Positions 7,805 through 16,488 of a stretch of 64,000 bases of DNA are shown here, in pieces. The translations under genes and the position numbers were made by a program. The stretch is from Noviherbaspirillum galbum (GTDB lineage Bacteria > Pseudomonadota > Gammaproteobacteria > Burkholderiales > Burkholderiaceae_D): the NCBI RefSeq assembly GCF_010974945.1, contig NZ_JAAIVB010000065.1:1-64000 (forward strand), in the 5' to 3' direction. Within the stretch, counting starts at the first letter, position 1; each line of letters starts with the position of its first letter. Under the pieces are notes generated by a model. That model searched no databases and was not told where the DNA came from. It saw only the letters and a list, made by a program, of their open reading frames with translations.

Positions 7805-8989
7805 TCAAAGTTTTGACAACGGAGCATGCTGCATCGGTTCCACATCCCAGGGTTTGCCTTCCATGTTGACGCCGACCAGCCTGGTCAGCGCAAGGATGAC
7901 GCGCTTCTTGTCGCTGAGCGGCATGTCCTGTTCCAAATGTCGGGACTGCATCTGCCGGGTTTCCCTGTCCCGCCACGAAACGTTCATGATCTGGTCCGGC
8001 ACCGTGCGCGGCAGCCAGCCTTCCCTCACCATTTCGAGCAGGATGGCGGGCAGGAAGGGCCGGATGTCCTGGCCGTGCGGGACCGTGTCGCCCTGCGTCA
8101 TCATCTTGATCAGCAGATTGGCGGTGCCGAAGCATTGCGACTGCGGATCTTGTTCGCTCGAGAAGTGGCCATACCGATGCGGCACGCCCTCGAGGAAGCC
8201 GATATACTCGCGGATCTTGTGGACATGGGCTGCGTCGGTCATGCGCACCCGCGGCAATCCGTTCCGCATGATCGATTTTTCCAGCGGACCGGCAGTGCCG
8301 TCGAACAGGAAGCTGGTGTCGATCGTGCCGTAGTAGCGTCCCTGCAATTCTCCCTTGTTGTCGGGATCCGGCGTGCATTCCTGGTGCGCCCAGTCGAAAG
8401 TGAGCTTGCCATTGCGGCGTTCGATGCCGGCGTTGAAGGCATGCGGGATCTGGCAGGCGGGCGGATAGACTTCCGGCTGGAAGAACAGGGCCGCAACGCC
8501 CGGCTTGTCGGCATACTTTTCCAGCTCCTTCGCGAACTTGGCGCAGAAATCCTCCCGGCAGGCGGGATGGCGGTCGAAGTAGCGCGCGAACACCGGATTG
8601 CCGATGGCGATGGCTTCCTCCACTTCCTTCGCGCTGACCTTGCCGATGGGTGTAACTTCGCCTTGCGGGCGGCCGCCAGCCGGCACGGCGTTGAACGGCG
8701 GCCAGTGCCCGAATAGCGCGTCGTCTTGCCGGGGAGGTTCGGCCACGCTTGCCCGCTGCGCGAAGGAAAACTTGGAAACCGGGGTCGAGGCAGGGAGGTC
8801 GGGCCGCACCAGGTCCGGGATCGCGGGACGCTGCATCAGGGACGCCGCATGCCGGCTCGCCGCCTCGTGGAGCCTCGCTTCGCGGGCCATCGTGAACTTG
8901 GAGGCCGGCGGCAGCGACCGGCTTGCGGGCAGGGGCGGCGGGCAGGAGCACGGGGGCAGGGAAACATTGAACTTGCTGGCGTCGATCAT
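7805..8989 (-). CDS. Hypothetical protein with SKF motifs, candidate secreted cargo
   Basis: A 394-aa protein, ATG 8989, with a strong GAGGAGAT site upstream. Residues 1-90 are Pro/Ala/Ser-rich and look disordered, with three similar motifs: DASKFNVS, PASKFTMA and PVSKFSFA. Residues about 105-394 look folded, with many His, Cys and aromatic residues (CTPDPDNKGE, QDPQSQCFGTANLLIKMM). No family is recognised. There is no Sec signal peptide. A disordered Ser/Pro-rich N-terminus is what type III export signals usually look like, and the gene is divergent from fliQ of the flagellar-type locus, so it is a candidate substrate of that apparatus. This is inference from context. Confidence 0.55.
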   Translation of the reverse strand: MIDASKFNVSLPPCSCPPPLPASRSLPPASKFTMAREARLHEAASRHAASLMQRPAIPDLVRPDLPASTPVSKFSFAQRASVAEPPRQDDALFGHWPPFNAVPAGGRPQGEVTPIGKVSAKEVEEAIAIGNPVFARYFDRHPACREDFCAKFAKELEKYADKPGVAALFFQPEVYPPACQIPHAFNAGIERRNGKLTFDWAHQECTPDPDNKGELQGRYYGTIDTSFLFDGTAGPLEKSIMRNGLPRVRMTDAAHVHKIREYIGFLEGVPHRYGHFSSEQDPQSQCFGTANLLIKMMTQGDTVPHGQDIRPFLPAILLEMVREGWLPRTVPDQIMNVSWRDRETRQMQSRHLEQDMPLSDKKRVILALTRLVGVNMEGKPWDVEPMQHAPLSKL

Positions 8990-9334
8990 GGCATCTCCTC
9001 GGTTGGTGGCGGTTATTGGCTATTGCTGATTGTCGTTGTAAAGCGGTAATTGCGCGGAACAGGCCACATCATGATGTTTCCATAAGAGCAAGCAAGCAGC
9101 GTTAGAAGTGTTTCGCCGGCGCGTGCCGCGACAGTGGCAACGGTTCCCTGATGTGCAGAAACGTTAAGGCGGCGATCGGCATGATTAATAATTCTGTGTC
9201 CGGGTTCGCGGCTTGCGTATCTTTCGAAGGCAGACGGGCAGCCCCGCCCGCCACTCATCCTTTCCGCCTGCCATGACGACGACCTTGGACACCTGCCGTG
9301 CGCGCCGCATGCGCTGCCTCCCGCGGGGGCAGGC
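8990..9334. promoter_or_regulatory. Divergent intergenic region before the flagellar-type operon
   Basis: 345 bases with no convincing gene. It must hold the promoters for the 394-aa gene (minus strand) and for fliQ and the array behind it (plus strand). An AT-rich patch lies around 9180-9200 (attaataattctg). I could not find a good sigma-54 element (TGGCAC-N5-TTGC) or a sigma-28 element, the usual signals of flagellar genes. Confidence 0.4.
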
Positions 9335-9601
9335 ATGAAGTCCGACGTCGCCCTGCAGCTGATGGCAAACCTGCTCTGGAATGCCCTGCTGATCTGCGGT
9401 CCACTGCTCGGCGTGACGCTCGCGGTCGGCGTGCTGGTCAGCGTCCTGCAGGTGATCACCCAGATCCAGGAAATGTCGCTGACCTACATTCCCAAAATCA
9501 TCGCGGCGGTCATCGTGCTGGTCGCCCTCGGTCCCTGGATGATGAAGCGCCTGATCGCGTTCTCCACTTCCCTCATCAGCAGCATTCCGTCCTTGCTCTG
9601 A
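9335..9601 (+). CDS. fliQ: FliQ, flagellar export gate protein
   Basis: An 88-aa protein with the two long transmembrane helices of FliQ/SctS (about residues 12-38 and 50-75) joined by QVITQIQEMSLTYIPK, the conserved loop of this family. It is an inner-membrane part of the type III export gate, wrapped on the FliP/FliR core. It is the first gene of the plus-strand array, with fliR 6 bases downstream. In most flagellar loci fliQ follows fliP; here fliP is 18 kb away at the other end of the array. The ribosome binding site (GCGGGGGCAGGC) is weak. Confidence 0.95.
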   Translation: MKSDVALQLMANLLWNALLICGPLLGVTLAVGVLVSVLQVITQIQEMSLTYIPKIIAAVIVLVALGPWMMKRLIAFSTSLISSIPSLL

Positions 9602-9607
9602 GGCGCC

Positions 9608-10387
9608 ATGGACGCGCTCATCTTCCACATCGATCCGGTCTGGGCAATGACAGTGTTCCTGCTTTGGCTGAGGCTCGGAGCATTCATGCTGGTCAATCCT
9701 CTTTTTTCAGGCATCGCAACGCTCGCCACCATTCGCGTCCTGTGCGCGCTGGCGATCGCCGCCGTCCTGTGCATGCAAGGCGCGCGGCTCCCGGCATCGC
9801 TGGCGCTGCCCAGCCCCGCCATGCTTCCCGTCGTTGCCGCCGCAGCGGGTGAGGTGCTGACTGGCGCCCTGCTGGCCTTCGGCGTGTCCAGCGCCTTCGG
9901 CGTCTTTGCCATCGCCGGCAAGCTGATCGACGTGCAAAGCGGCCTCGGCCTCGGCACGGTGTTCGATCCGGTGACCCGCGCGGGCACGCCGCTTTTCGCC
10001 ACGCTGCTTCATCTCGTCGCCGTCGCGGTGTTCTTCTGCCTCGACGGCCACCTCGCGTTGATGCGCGGGCTGGCGCTTTCGGTGCAGCAGGTGCCGCCCG
10101 GCACCTTGCTCCTCGATCTCCCCGGCGACGCCCTGGCACGCCAGTTCGGCGTCATGTTCTCGCTGGGTGTCGGCCTGGCGGCGCCGGTCATGTTCAGCCT
10201 CTTCATGGCCGAGGCGGCGCTGGCGCTCGCCTCCCGCGCGCTGCCGCAGATGAACATCTTCGCGGTGGGCGCGCCGGTCAAGATCGCCGTCGCGCTCGGC
10301 GTGCTGGCGGCGACCGTCGTAACGCTCGCACCCCTGATGGGACGTGCCTACGAATCGATATTCCGTTTCTGGGAACAGGTGGCATGA
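9608..10387 (+). CDS. fliR: FliR, flagellar export gate protein
   Basis: A 259-aa polytopic membrane protein with about six hydrophobic segments, the usual length of FliR/SctT. Recognisable stretches include VNPLFSGIATLATIRVLCAL near the N-terminus and FMAEAALALASRALPQMNIF in the second half, both typical of FliR. It forms the export gate with FliP and FliQ. It lies 6 bases after fliQ, and its stop codon abuts the flhB start, so translation is probably coupled. Confidence 0.95.
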   Translation: MDALIFHIDPVWAMTVFLLWLRLGAFMLVNPLFSGIATLATIRVLCALAIAAVLCMQGARLPASLALPSPAMLPVVAAAAGEVLTGALLAFGVSSAFGVFAIAGKLIDVQSGLGLGTVFDPVTRAGTPLFATLLHLVAVAVFFCLDGHLALMRGLALSVQQVPPGTLLLDLPGDALARQFGVMFSLGVGLAAPVMFSLFMAEAALALASRALPQMNIFAVGAPVKIAVALGVLAATVVTLAPLMGRAYESIFRFWEQVA

Positions 10388-11473
10388 ATGGCTGACCAGG
10401 ACCAGGACCGTTCGGAAGAAGCGACGCCCTACAAGCTGCAGGAAGCGCGCAAGAAGGGCAACGTCCCCAAGAGCGCGGACTTGAGCGCGGTGGTCGTATT
10501 GGCGACCATGGCCTTGATGTGCTATGCCACGGGCTGGGACATGCTGAGAGGCCTCCTGCGCCTGCAGCAGGATTTGCTGCGTCATGCCGGCGACCCGCGC
10601 TGGGGCAGCGAGCAGGCGCTGCCGCTGCTCGGCCAGGCGCTGATGGATGGCCTTCACCTCCTCGGGCCGCTGTTTCTTGCGCTGGCACTGACCTCCATCG
10701 CGGCCGGATTCCTGCAAGCCGGCGCCGTGTTCTCCTTTCACCCTCTCAAGCCCGATTTCGATCGCATTCATCCTCTCGAAGGATTCAAGCGCGTCTTTTC
10801 CTGGCGCATCGTCTATGAAGCGGCGAAAAGCCTGATCAAGCTGGGGGTGCTTTCGTCGGTCGCCTGGACCGCCATCAAGCATGCCGTTCCCGAACTCGTC
10901 CGGCAGACCGCGCTCGATCCGCGATCCTACCTGCCGACCTTGCTCAAGCTAGGCAACGGCTTGTCCGTGAAGATCGTCGCCTGCCTGGCGCTGATCGCCG
11001 CCATCGATTTCATTCACTCGCGCCGCGACCATGCGAAGCGCATGCGCATGAGCCGGCGCGACATACGCGACGAGTCCAAGCAGCGGGAAGGCGATCCGCG
11101 CATCCGCTCGCGCATTCGCCAGCTCAGGCGCGAGATGCTCAAGCGCAGCCAGGGATTGCGCCGGGTTGCCTCCGCCGATGTGCTGATCACGAATCCGACG
11201 CGCCTCGCCGTCGCCCTGTCTTACCAGCATGGCGACAGCGCCGCGCCCAAGGTAATCGCCAAGGGTGCGGGTGGCCTCGCGCGCAAGATGCGGGAAGCCG
11301 CCGCGCGGCACCAGATACCCGTGGTGCAGAACCGCACGCTAGCCAGGGCATTGTTCAAGGAGGTCGGCGACGAGGGCTTCGTGCCGGAGCGCTGGTATCC
11401 CCAAGTCGCGAAGATCCTGGTGTGGGTATATTCCATGCGCGAGGCGAAGCGGCGATCCGGAGGCGAATCATGA
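10388..11473 (+). CDS. flhB: FlhB, export-gate substrate-specificity switch (NPTR variant)
   Basis: A 361-aa protein with the FlhB/SctU plan: an N-terminal EEATPYKLQEARKKGNVPKS motif, four transmembrane helices to about residue 215, a charged linker, and a cytoplasmic domain. The autocleavage motif, normally NPTH, reads N269-P270-T271-R272 (aat ccg acg cgc at 11192-11203). Asn and Pro, the residues directly involved in cleavage, are kept; the His that assists is replaced by Arg. FlhB cleavage switches export from rod/hook to filament substrates, so a changed site fits a system without a filament. The gene overlaps flhA by 4 bases. Confidence 0.93.
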   Translation: MADQDQDRSEEATPYKLQEARKKGNVPKSADLSAVVVLATMALMCYATGWDMLRGLLRLQQDLLRHAGDPRWGSEQALPLLGQALMDGLHLLGPLFLALALTSIAAGFLQAGAVFSFHPLKPDFDRIHPLEGFKRVFSWRIVYEAAKSLIKLGVLSSVAWTAIKHAVPELVRQTALDPRSYLPTLLKLGNGLSVKIVACLALIAAIDFIHSRRDHAKRMRMSRRDIRDESKQREGDPRIRSRIRQLRREMLKRSQGLRRVASADVLITNPTRLAVALSYQHGDSAAPKVIAKGAGGLARKMREAAARHQIPVVQNRTLARALFKEVGDEGFVPERWYPQVAKILVWVYSMREAKRRSGGES

Positions 11474-13506
11474 GCAGGCTACGCGCGCTGTTCGCCAGCA
11501 ATTCCGACCTTGCCATGGTGGCGCTCGTGGTCGGGGTGCTGACCATCCTGTTCGCTCCCATACCGGCGGGCATGCTGGATTTCCTCATCCTGTCGAACTT
11601 CAGCTTTGCATTGCTGATCCTGCTGCTAACCTTTTACACCGGAAGGCCGGTCGAGTTTTCCACGTTTCCCTCATTGCTGCTCATCGCGACGCTGTTCCGG
11701 CTTTCACTCAACGTGGCGGCGACGCGCCTGATCCTTTCCGATGCCGACGCCGGACAAGTTATCGCTTCCATCGGCGCCTACGTCGTCGGCGGAAACTTCG
11801 TGATCGGCATGATCGTGTTCCTGATCCTCGTGGTCGTGCAATACGTGGTCGTGACCAACGGCGCGCAGCGCGTCTCCGAAGTCGCCGCGCGCTTTACGTT
11901 GGATAGCATGCCGGGCCAGCAGATGAGCATCGACGCCGACCTGAACATGGGATTCATCGACCAGGAAGAAGCGCAGCGCCGCCGCAAGAACATCGAAAGG
12001 GAGTCCGCCTTCTACGGCGCGATGGATGGCGCCAGCAAGTTCGTCAAGGGCGATGCCATTGCAGGCATCATCATTATGCTGATCGACATCATCGGCGGCC
12101 TGGTGATCGGCGTGATGCAGACAGGCATGCGCTGGGACGAAGCCCTGCAGACTTATACCCTGCTCACCGTCGGCGACGGCATCGTGACGCAGGTGCCGGC
12201 GCTGGTCATCGCCGTCGGCACCGGCATCATCGTCACGCGCTCCGCCTCGGATGGCAATCTCAGCGACCAGGTGCTGCGGCAGATCACCGCCTTCCCGAAG
12301 ACGCTCTTCATCGTTGCCGCCGCGCTGGGCGGCATCCTCGTCCTGCCGGGAATCCCGTCATTGCCGGTAGCGGTGGTGGCCGCGACATTGCTAGCGGGCG
12401 GCCTGGCGGCGAAGCGGCGCAAGGGCGAGGGGGCGCACGACGCCGCGTCGAGCGGCGAGGAGGCAACCCAGGACAAGAAGGGCGAGGATGCGCTGCTGCA
12501 GATCGTCCCCATCGAGGTTCGCCTCGGCACCGCGCTCGCTCCCCTTGTCGGCAACGGCGTCGTTCTCGAACGCATCGAAGCGCTGCGGCGGCAGCATGCG
12601 CTCGAATCCGGGATGCTCCTGCCCGCGGTCCGGCTTCGCACGGAACAGGACATGGCGGCGAACGCCTACGATATCCGCATCTTCGACGTGCAGGCCGGCC
12701 GCGGCGAGATCATGCCCGGCATGATGCTCGCCATCCGCAGCGGCGGCGAACTGCGCGAGATCGCGGGGCTGGAAACCCGCGAGCCAAGCTATGGCCTGCC
12801 GGCCCTTTGGATAGACGAAAAGAATGCTGACGAGGCGCGCACCGCACGCTATACCCTCGTCGATGCCTTGACCATGTTGGTGACGCATCTCAACGAAATC
12901 TTGAAGCAGCAATCCGCCATGCTGCTTACCCGGGCGGAAACGGATCGCTTGCTGGCAAGGGTGCGAGGGCAATTGCCCGGACTGGTCGAAGAACTCATTC
13001 CCACCGTCCTGTCGACAGGCGACGTGCAAAAGGTCCTGCAGAATCTGCTAAGGGAAAAGGTCTCGATTCGCAATCTGGAAGCGATTCTCGAAACGCTTGC
13101 CGACAGCGCGAGATTGAACAAAGACGCCGCTTTGCTCACGGAAGCAGTGCGACAGCGGCTGGGCGCATCCATCTGCCAGTCGCTGATGGGCGAGAACAAG
13201 GCACTGCAGGTCATGACCCTGGATCCCGCCGTCGAGCAAGGCCTGCTGCAATGCCTGCGCGGCGCCGATGCCGGCGGATCGCTGGCTATCGAGCCGCGCT
13301 TTGCGGAACAGCTGCTGTCACGGCTCGCGATGCAGGCACAGCGCATGATGAAGAGCAATGCGCTGCCTGTCCTGCTTTGCTCGCCCGAGCTGCGGCGTCA
13401 CGTCCGGATGCTCTCGGAGCGCGTGCTGCCGCACATGCGCGTGCTCTCCATGACCGAGATACCCAACACCATCAATCTGAAATCGTTTGCGACGGTGGCG
13501 CTGTAA
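11470..13506 (+). CDS. flhA: FlhA, flagellar export gate protein
   Basis: A 678-aa protein from ATG 11470, which overlaps the flhB stop codon (ATGA). It has the FlhA/SctV layout: eight transmembrane segments in the first 320 residues, a conserved cytoplasmic loop with RFTLDSMPGQQMSIDADLN and GFIDQEEAQRRR (FHIPEP family signature region), and a large C-terminal cytoplasmic domain that docks substrates and chaperones. It drives proton-coupled export. Length is normal. An in-frame ATG 48 bases further upstream lies inside flhB and was rejected. Confidence 0.95.
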   Translation: MSRLRALFASNSDLAMVALVVGVLTILFAPIPAGMLDFLILSNFSFALLILLLTFYTGRPVEFSTFPSLLLIATLFRLSLNVAATRLILSDADAGQVIASIGAYVVGGNFVIGMIVFLILVVVQYVVVTNGAQRVSEVAARFTLDSMPGQQMSIDADLNMGFIDQEEAQRRRKNIERESAFYGAMDGASKFVKGDAIAGIIIMLIDIIGGLVIGVMQTGMRWDEALQTYTLLTVGDGIVTQVPALVIAVGTGIIVTRSASDGNLSDQVLRQITAFPKTLFIVAAALGGILVLPGIPSLPVAVVAATLLAGGLAAKRRKGEGAHDAASSGEEATQDKKGEDALLQIVPIEVRLGTALAPLVGNGVVLERIEALRRQHALESGMLLPAVRLRTEQDMAANAYDIRIFDVQAGRGEIMPGMMLAIRSGGELREIAGLETREPSYGLPALWIDEKNADEARTARYTLVDALTMLVTHLNEILKQQSAMLLTRAETDRLLARVRGQLPGLVEELIPTVLSTGDVQKVLQNLLREKVSIRNLEAILETLADSARLNKDAALLTEAVRQRLGASICQSLMGENKALQVMTLDPAVEQGLLQCLRGADAGGSLAIEPRFAEQLLSRLAMQAQRMMKSNALPVLLCSPELRRHVRMLSERVLPHMRVLSMTEIPNTINLKSFATVAL

Positions 13507-13540
13507 GGCCGGCGGCGCGCTATGAGAAAAAGGACAACAC

Positions 13541-14269
13541 ATGGACCTGATGAGCATCGCTGCCATCGGCATGCAGAACGACACCGAACGTTTGAATAAC
13601 ATTAGTCACAATCTGGCGAATGCTGGCACTAACGGCTACAAGCGGCGCGTGACGGTGACCAGGCCCTTCGCGGAACAGTTGCAATCTGCCTCATCCGCTT
13701 CTGGCATGGGTGCAGGCACGAGCGCGGTGATCGATCCCGCCGCTGGCACTATCCGCCCGAGCGCAAGTCCGCTGGACCTCGCAATCGAAGGCGATGCCTT
13801 CTTCGAGGTATCGACGCCGCAAGGCCCGGCATTCACCCGATACGGCCACTTCCACGTGGATGCTGCCGGCAAGCTCGTGACGGAACAGGGAGATGCGGTA
13901 ATGGGAACGACTGGTGAACTGGCAGGCGCCGGCGCGTCGTCAGGCATGTCTGTCAATCGGCGCGGTGAAGTGACGCAGGGCGAGCAGCTGCTGGGTCAAG
14001 TGAAGCTGGTGCGTTTCGCCAATGCATCCGCGCTCCTGCCGCTTGGGCAGGGACTGTATGCCCAGGGCGGCGCACGTGTCACTGAAGCGGGTTCGGACGC
14101 AGGACCGGTCGGCATCCAGCCGGGCGCCCTGGAGAACTCCAATGTCAGCTCGGCGCAGGAAATGGCGCGGCTCGCTGAAACCGTCAGGCATTTCGAGGCC
14201 TTGCAGAAAGTCGTGCAAGGCTATGACGAAGCGCTCGAAAAGGCGATTCGCAAACTGGGAGAATTTTAA
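13541..14269 (+). CDS. flgF: FlgF, proximal rod protein
   Basis: A 242-aa rod/hook-family protein with the N-terminal motif NNISHNLANAGTNGYKRR, a central D1 region (DLAIEGDAFFEVSTPQGPAF) and a C-terminal helix (ALENSNVSSAQEMARLAETV). This is the FlgF/FlgG type, and gene order puts it as FlgF. It is exported by the type III gate and forms part of the proximal rod. A 34-base gap follows flhA, with GAGAAAAAGG as ribosome binding site. Confidence 0.92.
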   Translation: MDLMSIAAIGMQNDTERLNNISHNLANAGTNGYKRRVTVTRPFAEQLQSASSASGMGAGTSAVIDPAAGTIRPSASPLDLAIEGDAFFEVSTPQGPAFTRYGHFHVDAAGKLVTEQGDAVMGTTGELAGAGASSGMSVNRRGEVTQGEQLLGQVKLVRFANASALLPLGQGLYAQGGARVTEAGSDAGPVGIQPGALENSNVSSAQEMARLAETVRHFEALQKVVQGYDEALEKAIRKLGEF

Positions 14270-14271
14270 GC

Positions 14272-15054
14272 ATGAATGACGCCATTTACATTGCCGCGAC
14301 GGGAATGCAGATGCAGCAATTGAACGTCGACACGATCGCCGGCAACCTGGCGAATGTCAACACGCCAAACTACCGGCGCAGCCAGGTCAATTTCCAGGAA
14401 CTGATGGCAAGGGGCATCGCCGATGCGACGGGCGCCGACGCGTCCCAGCGCGCAGCGTCGGTCTCCCGGAGCAACGGCGTCGGCCTCGTCTCGATCTCCC
14501 GTCCGCTTGCTGCCGGCGAACTGCGCAAGACGGATAATCCGCTTGACGTCGCCATCCGCGGCGACGGATTCATCGAGGTCGAAGCGCCTGACGGCGGTGT
14601 CGCCTACCTGCGCGGCGGCACGCTAAAGGTCGGCAAGGATGGACTGCTTGGCACCGACGCCGGCATGCCGCTGCGCCCTCATGTGCAGGTGGGTCAGGAC
14701 GCGAAAGACATCACCATCCGCGCGGACGGTGCCGTTCTGGTGCGCCAGTCGGGGCAGGACCAGGCTTATGAAGTCGGCCGGATCGAGCTGGCCACCTTCG
14801 CCGATGCCGGCGGCCTGGATGCCCTCGGCGGAAATCTTTACCGCGCCACGGCGCGTTCGGGCGAGGCGATCTACGCCCGTCCCGGCGAGGAAACGACGGC
14901 ATCGCTGGCGCAAGGCTTCCTGGAAGCATCCAACGTCAAGCTGGTCGACGAAATGGTCAACCTGATGGTCGCGCAGCGCGCCTATGAAATAAACGTCAAG
15001 GTGATCCAGGCTTCGGACGACATGCTCGCGATGAGCAACAACCTTCGCCGCTGA
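14272..15054 (+). CDS. flgG: FlgG, distal rod protein
   Basis: A 260-aa protein, the standard FlgG length, with DTIAGNLANVNTPNYRRSQ at the N-terminus, DVAIRGDGFIEVEAPDG in the middle, and a C-terminal segment FLEASNVKLVDEMVNLMVAQ plus RAYEINVKVIQASDDMLAMS, which is diagnostic of FlgG. It makes the distal rod that crosses the peptidoglycan and outer-membrane rings. The start is 2 bases after the flgF stop. Confidence 0.95.
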   Translation: MNDAIYIAATGMQMQQLNVDTIAGNLANVNTPNYRRSQVNFQELMARGIADATGADASQRAASVSRSNGVGLVSISRPLAAGELRKTDNPLDVAIRGDGFIEVEAPDGGVAYLRGGTLKVGKDGLLGTDAGMPLRPHVQVGQDAKDITIRADGAVLVRQSGQDQAYEVGRIELATFADAGGLDALGGNLYRATARSGEAIYARPGEETTASLAQGFLEASNVKLVDEMVNLMVAQRAYEINVKVIQASDDMLAMSNNLRR

Positions 15055-15063
15055 TATCTCATC

Positions 15064-15888
15064 ATGACAGTTTTCTTCAATTGCACTCCTTCCGTGTTCG
15101 CCGGAACTCTGGTGATGGCCGTCTTGCTTGCGGGCACGGCACCGGCCCATGCCATCGTCTCCTGCACGCCGGAGGAAAGGGAGGATGTCGGCCAGCGTCG
15201 CTGCCTTTCGCAGTCTCTCGACGCGTCACGGGTGATCGTCGCCGCCGAATCCCATGTGCATTCTTCCCTGCGAGATGCCTACTCCATGCTCGATGTCGAG
15301 GCCATCCCGCCGGCGGCAGAGATCCGCCTGCCGGCGGGAGAAGCCATTCTCGCGGCGCGCAATCTCCGGCAGGGCTCCGCGGGAAAGATCATTGTCTGGA
15401 TCGATGCGATGGTGAATGGGCGCGTGGCGCATTCCCTCATGGTTGCCGTCCGTGTGCACGCCGAGAGGCAGGTCGCCTATGCGCTGCATGACCTGCAGGC
15501 GGGCCAGGCGATACGGTCTTCGGACCTCGGGTGGCGCAAGGAGATCGTGGCGTATCCGCTTGCACCGCAGTCCTCGACTTTGCCGCCTCTCGCAAGCGTC
15601 GCACCCGGAACGCGCCTGCGTGTTTCGCTGAATCAAGGGGAAACCTTGCAAAGTCATGACCTGCTGCCAGCTGATGCTGTCATTGCCGGCGATCAGTTGA
15701 ACCTGCGCGTCGTCGAAGGTCCCGTCACGCTCGACTTGCCCGTCATCGCGCAACAGGAAGCGCGGCAAGGCGAGCGCCTGCTGGTGAAGCGCGTGTCGAG
15801 AATCGACGCGACCGATGCGAACGGTCCGGCCATGCTGGCACGGGTCGTCGACCGTCATCTGGCGCGCGCCCTGGAGCAGCAGCGATGA
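15064..15888 (+). CDS. flgA: FlgA, P-ring assembly chaperone
   Basis: A 274-aa protein with a signal peptide (cleavage near AHA, residue 30) and a C-terminal SAF-type region (QAIRSSDLGWRKEI, PGTRLRVSLNQGETL, VARVVDR-type ending), as in FlgA, the periplasmic chaperone for P-ring assembly. It is longer than the usual 220-240 aa because of an N-terminal extension containing CTPEEREDVGQRRC. Its last codons overlap flgH by 4 bases. Confidence 0.88.
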   Translation: MTVFFNCTPSVFAGTLVMAVLLAGTAPAHAIVSCTPEEREDVGQRRCLSQSLDASRVIVAAESHVHSSLRDAYSMLDVEAIPPAAEIRLPAGEAILAARNLRQGSAGKIIVWIDAMVNGRVAHSLMVAVRVHAERQVAYALHDLQAGQAIRSSDLGWRKEIVAYPLAPQSSTLPPLASVAPGTRLRVSLNQGETLQSHDLLPADAVIAGDQLNLRVVEGPVTLDLPVIAQQEARQGERLLVKRVSRIDATDANGPAMLARVVDRHLARALEQQR

Positions 15889-16484
15889 GCCGCATGCCTC
15901 GCGCCCGCGCGGTCGCCATCGCCATCCTGCTGGGCATGCAGGCCTGCGCTGCCTGCGCGGTCAGCCTGTACCAGGAGGAAAAGTATCAGCCGCTGACGGC
16001 CGACCGCAAGGCCCGGCAAGCCGGCGATGCCTTGACCGTGCTGATCTATGAAAACGCCAGCGCCACCAGTTCGGCGAACACCTCGGCCGCGCGCGACGCC
16101 GGTGTGCAGGCCCGGCTGGAGCTCGGACATGACTCCGGGATGTCGGCCGGCACGCGCGGCGGCATCAAGTTCAACAACCAGCTTGACGGACGCGGCAGGA
16201 CGCAACGGGAAGGACGCGTCCTGGGGACCATCACCGTGCGCGTCGTGTCCGTTCTCGACAACGGTGACCTCGCGATCGCCGGCGAGCAGGTTCTCGACGT
16301 CAACAATGAGCGCCAGCAGATCCGAATCGAAGGAAAGGTGCGGCCGCAGGACGTGTCGGACGGCAATACGGTGCAATCCACTCGCGTCGCCGAAGCCCGC
16401 ATCAGCTATGTGGGCGATGGCGACATCGCGGAACGGCAACGTTCGGCATGGTGGCAGCGCATGCTTACCTGGTTCGGGATGTGA
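15885..16484 (+). CDS. flgH: FlgH, L-ring protein
   Basis: A 199-aa protein with ATG overlapping the flgA stop. The N-terminus is a hydrophobic export signal followed by QACAACAVSLY, where either Cys could be the lipidated residue, although neither site is a textbook lipobox. The body shows the FlgH pattern GDALTVLIYENASATSSA, GRTQREGRVLGTITVRV, LAIAGEQVLDVNNERQQI and VRPQDVSDGNTV. It forms the outer-membrane L-ring around the rod. It is somewhat shorter than the usual 220-230 aa. Confidence 0.92.
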   Translation: MSRMPRARAVAIAILLGMQACAACAVSLYQEEKYQPLTADRKARQAGDALTVLIYENASATSSANTSAARDAGVQARLELGHDSGMSAGTRGGIKFNNQLDGRGRTQREGRVLGTITVRVVSVLDNGDLAIAGEQVLDVNNERQQIRIEGKVRPQDVSDGNTVQSTRVAEARISYVGDGDIAERQRSAWWQRMLTWFGM

Positions 16485-16488
16485 TGCC

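Noticed and set aside
9298-9852. A 184-codon plus-strand frame overlapping fliQ and fliR
   Set aside because: It runs through two well-supported genes in another phase; composition is Arg/His-rich as expected for a shadow frame.
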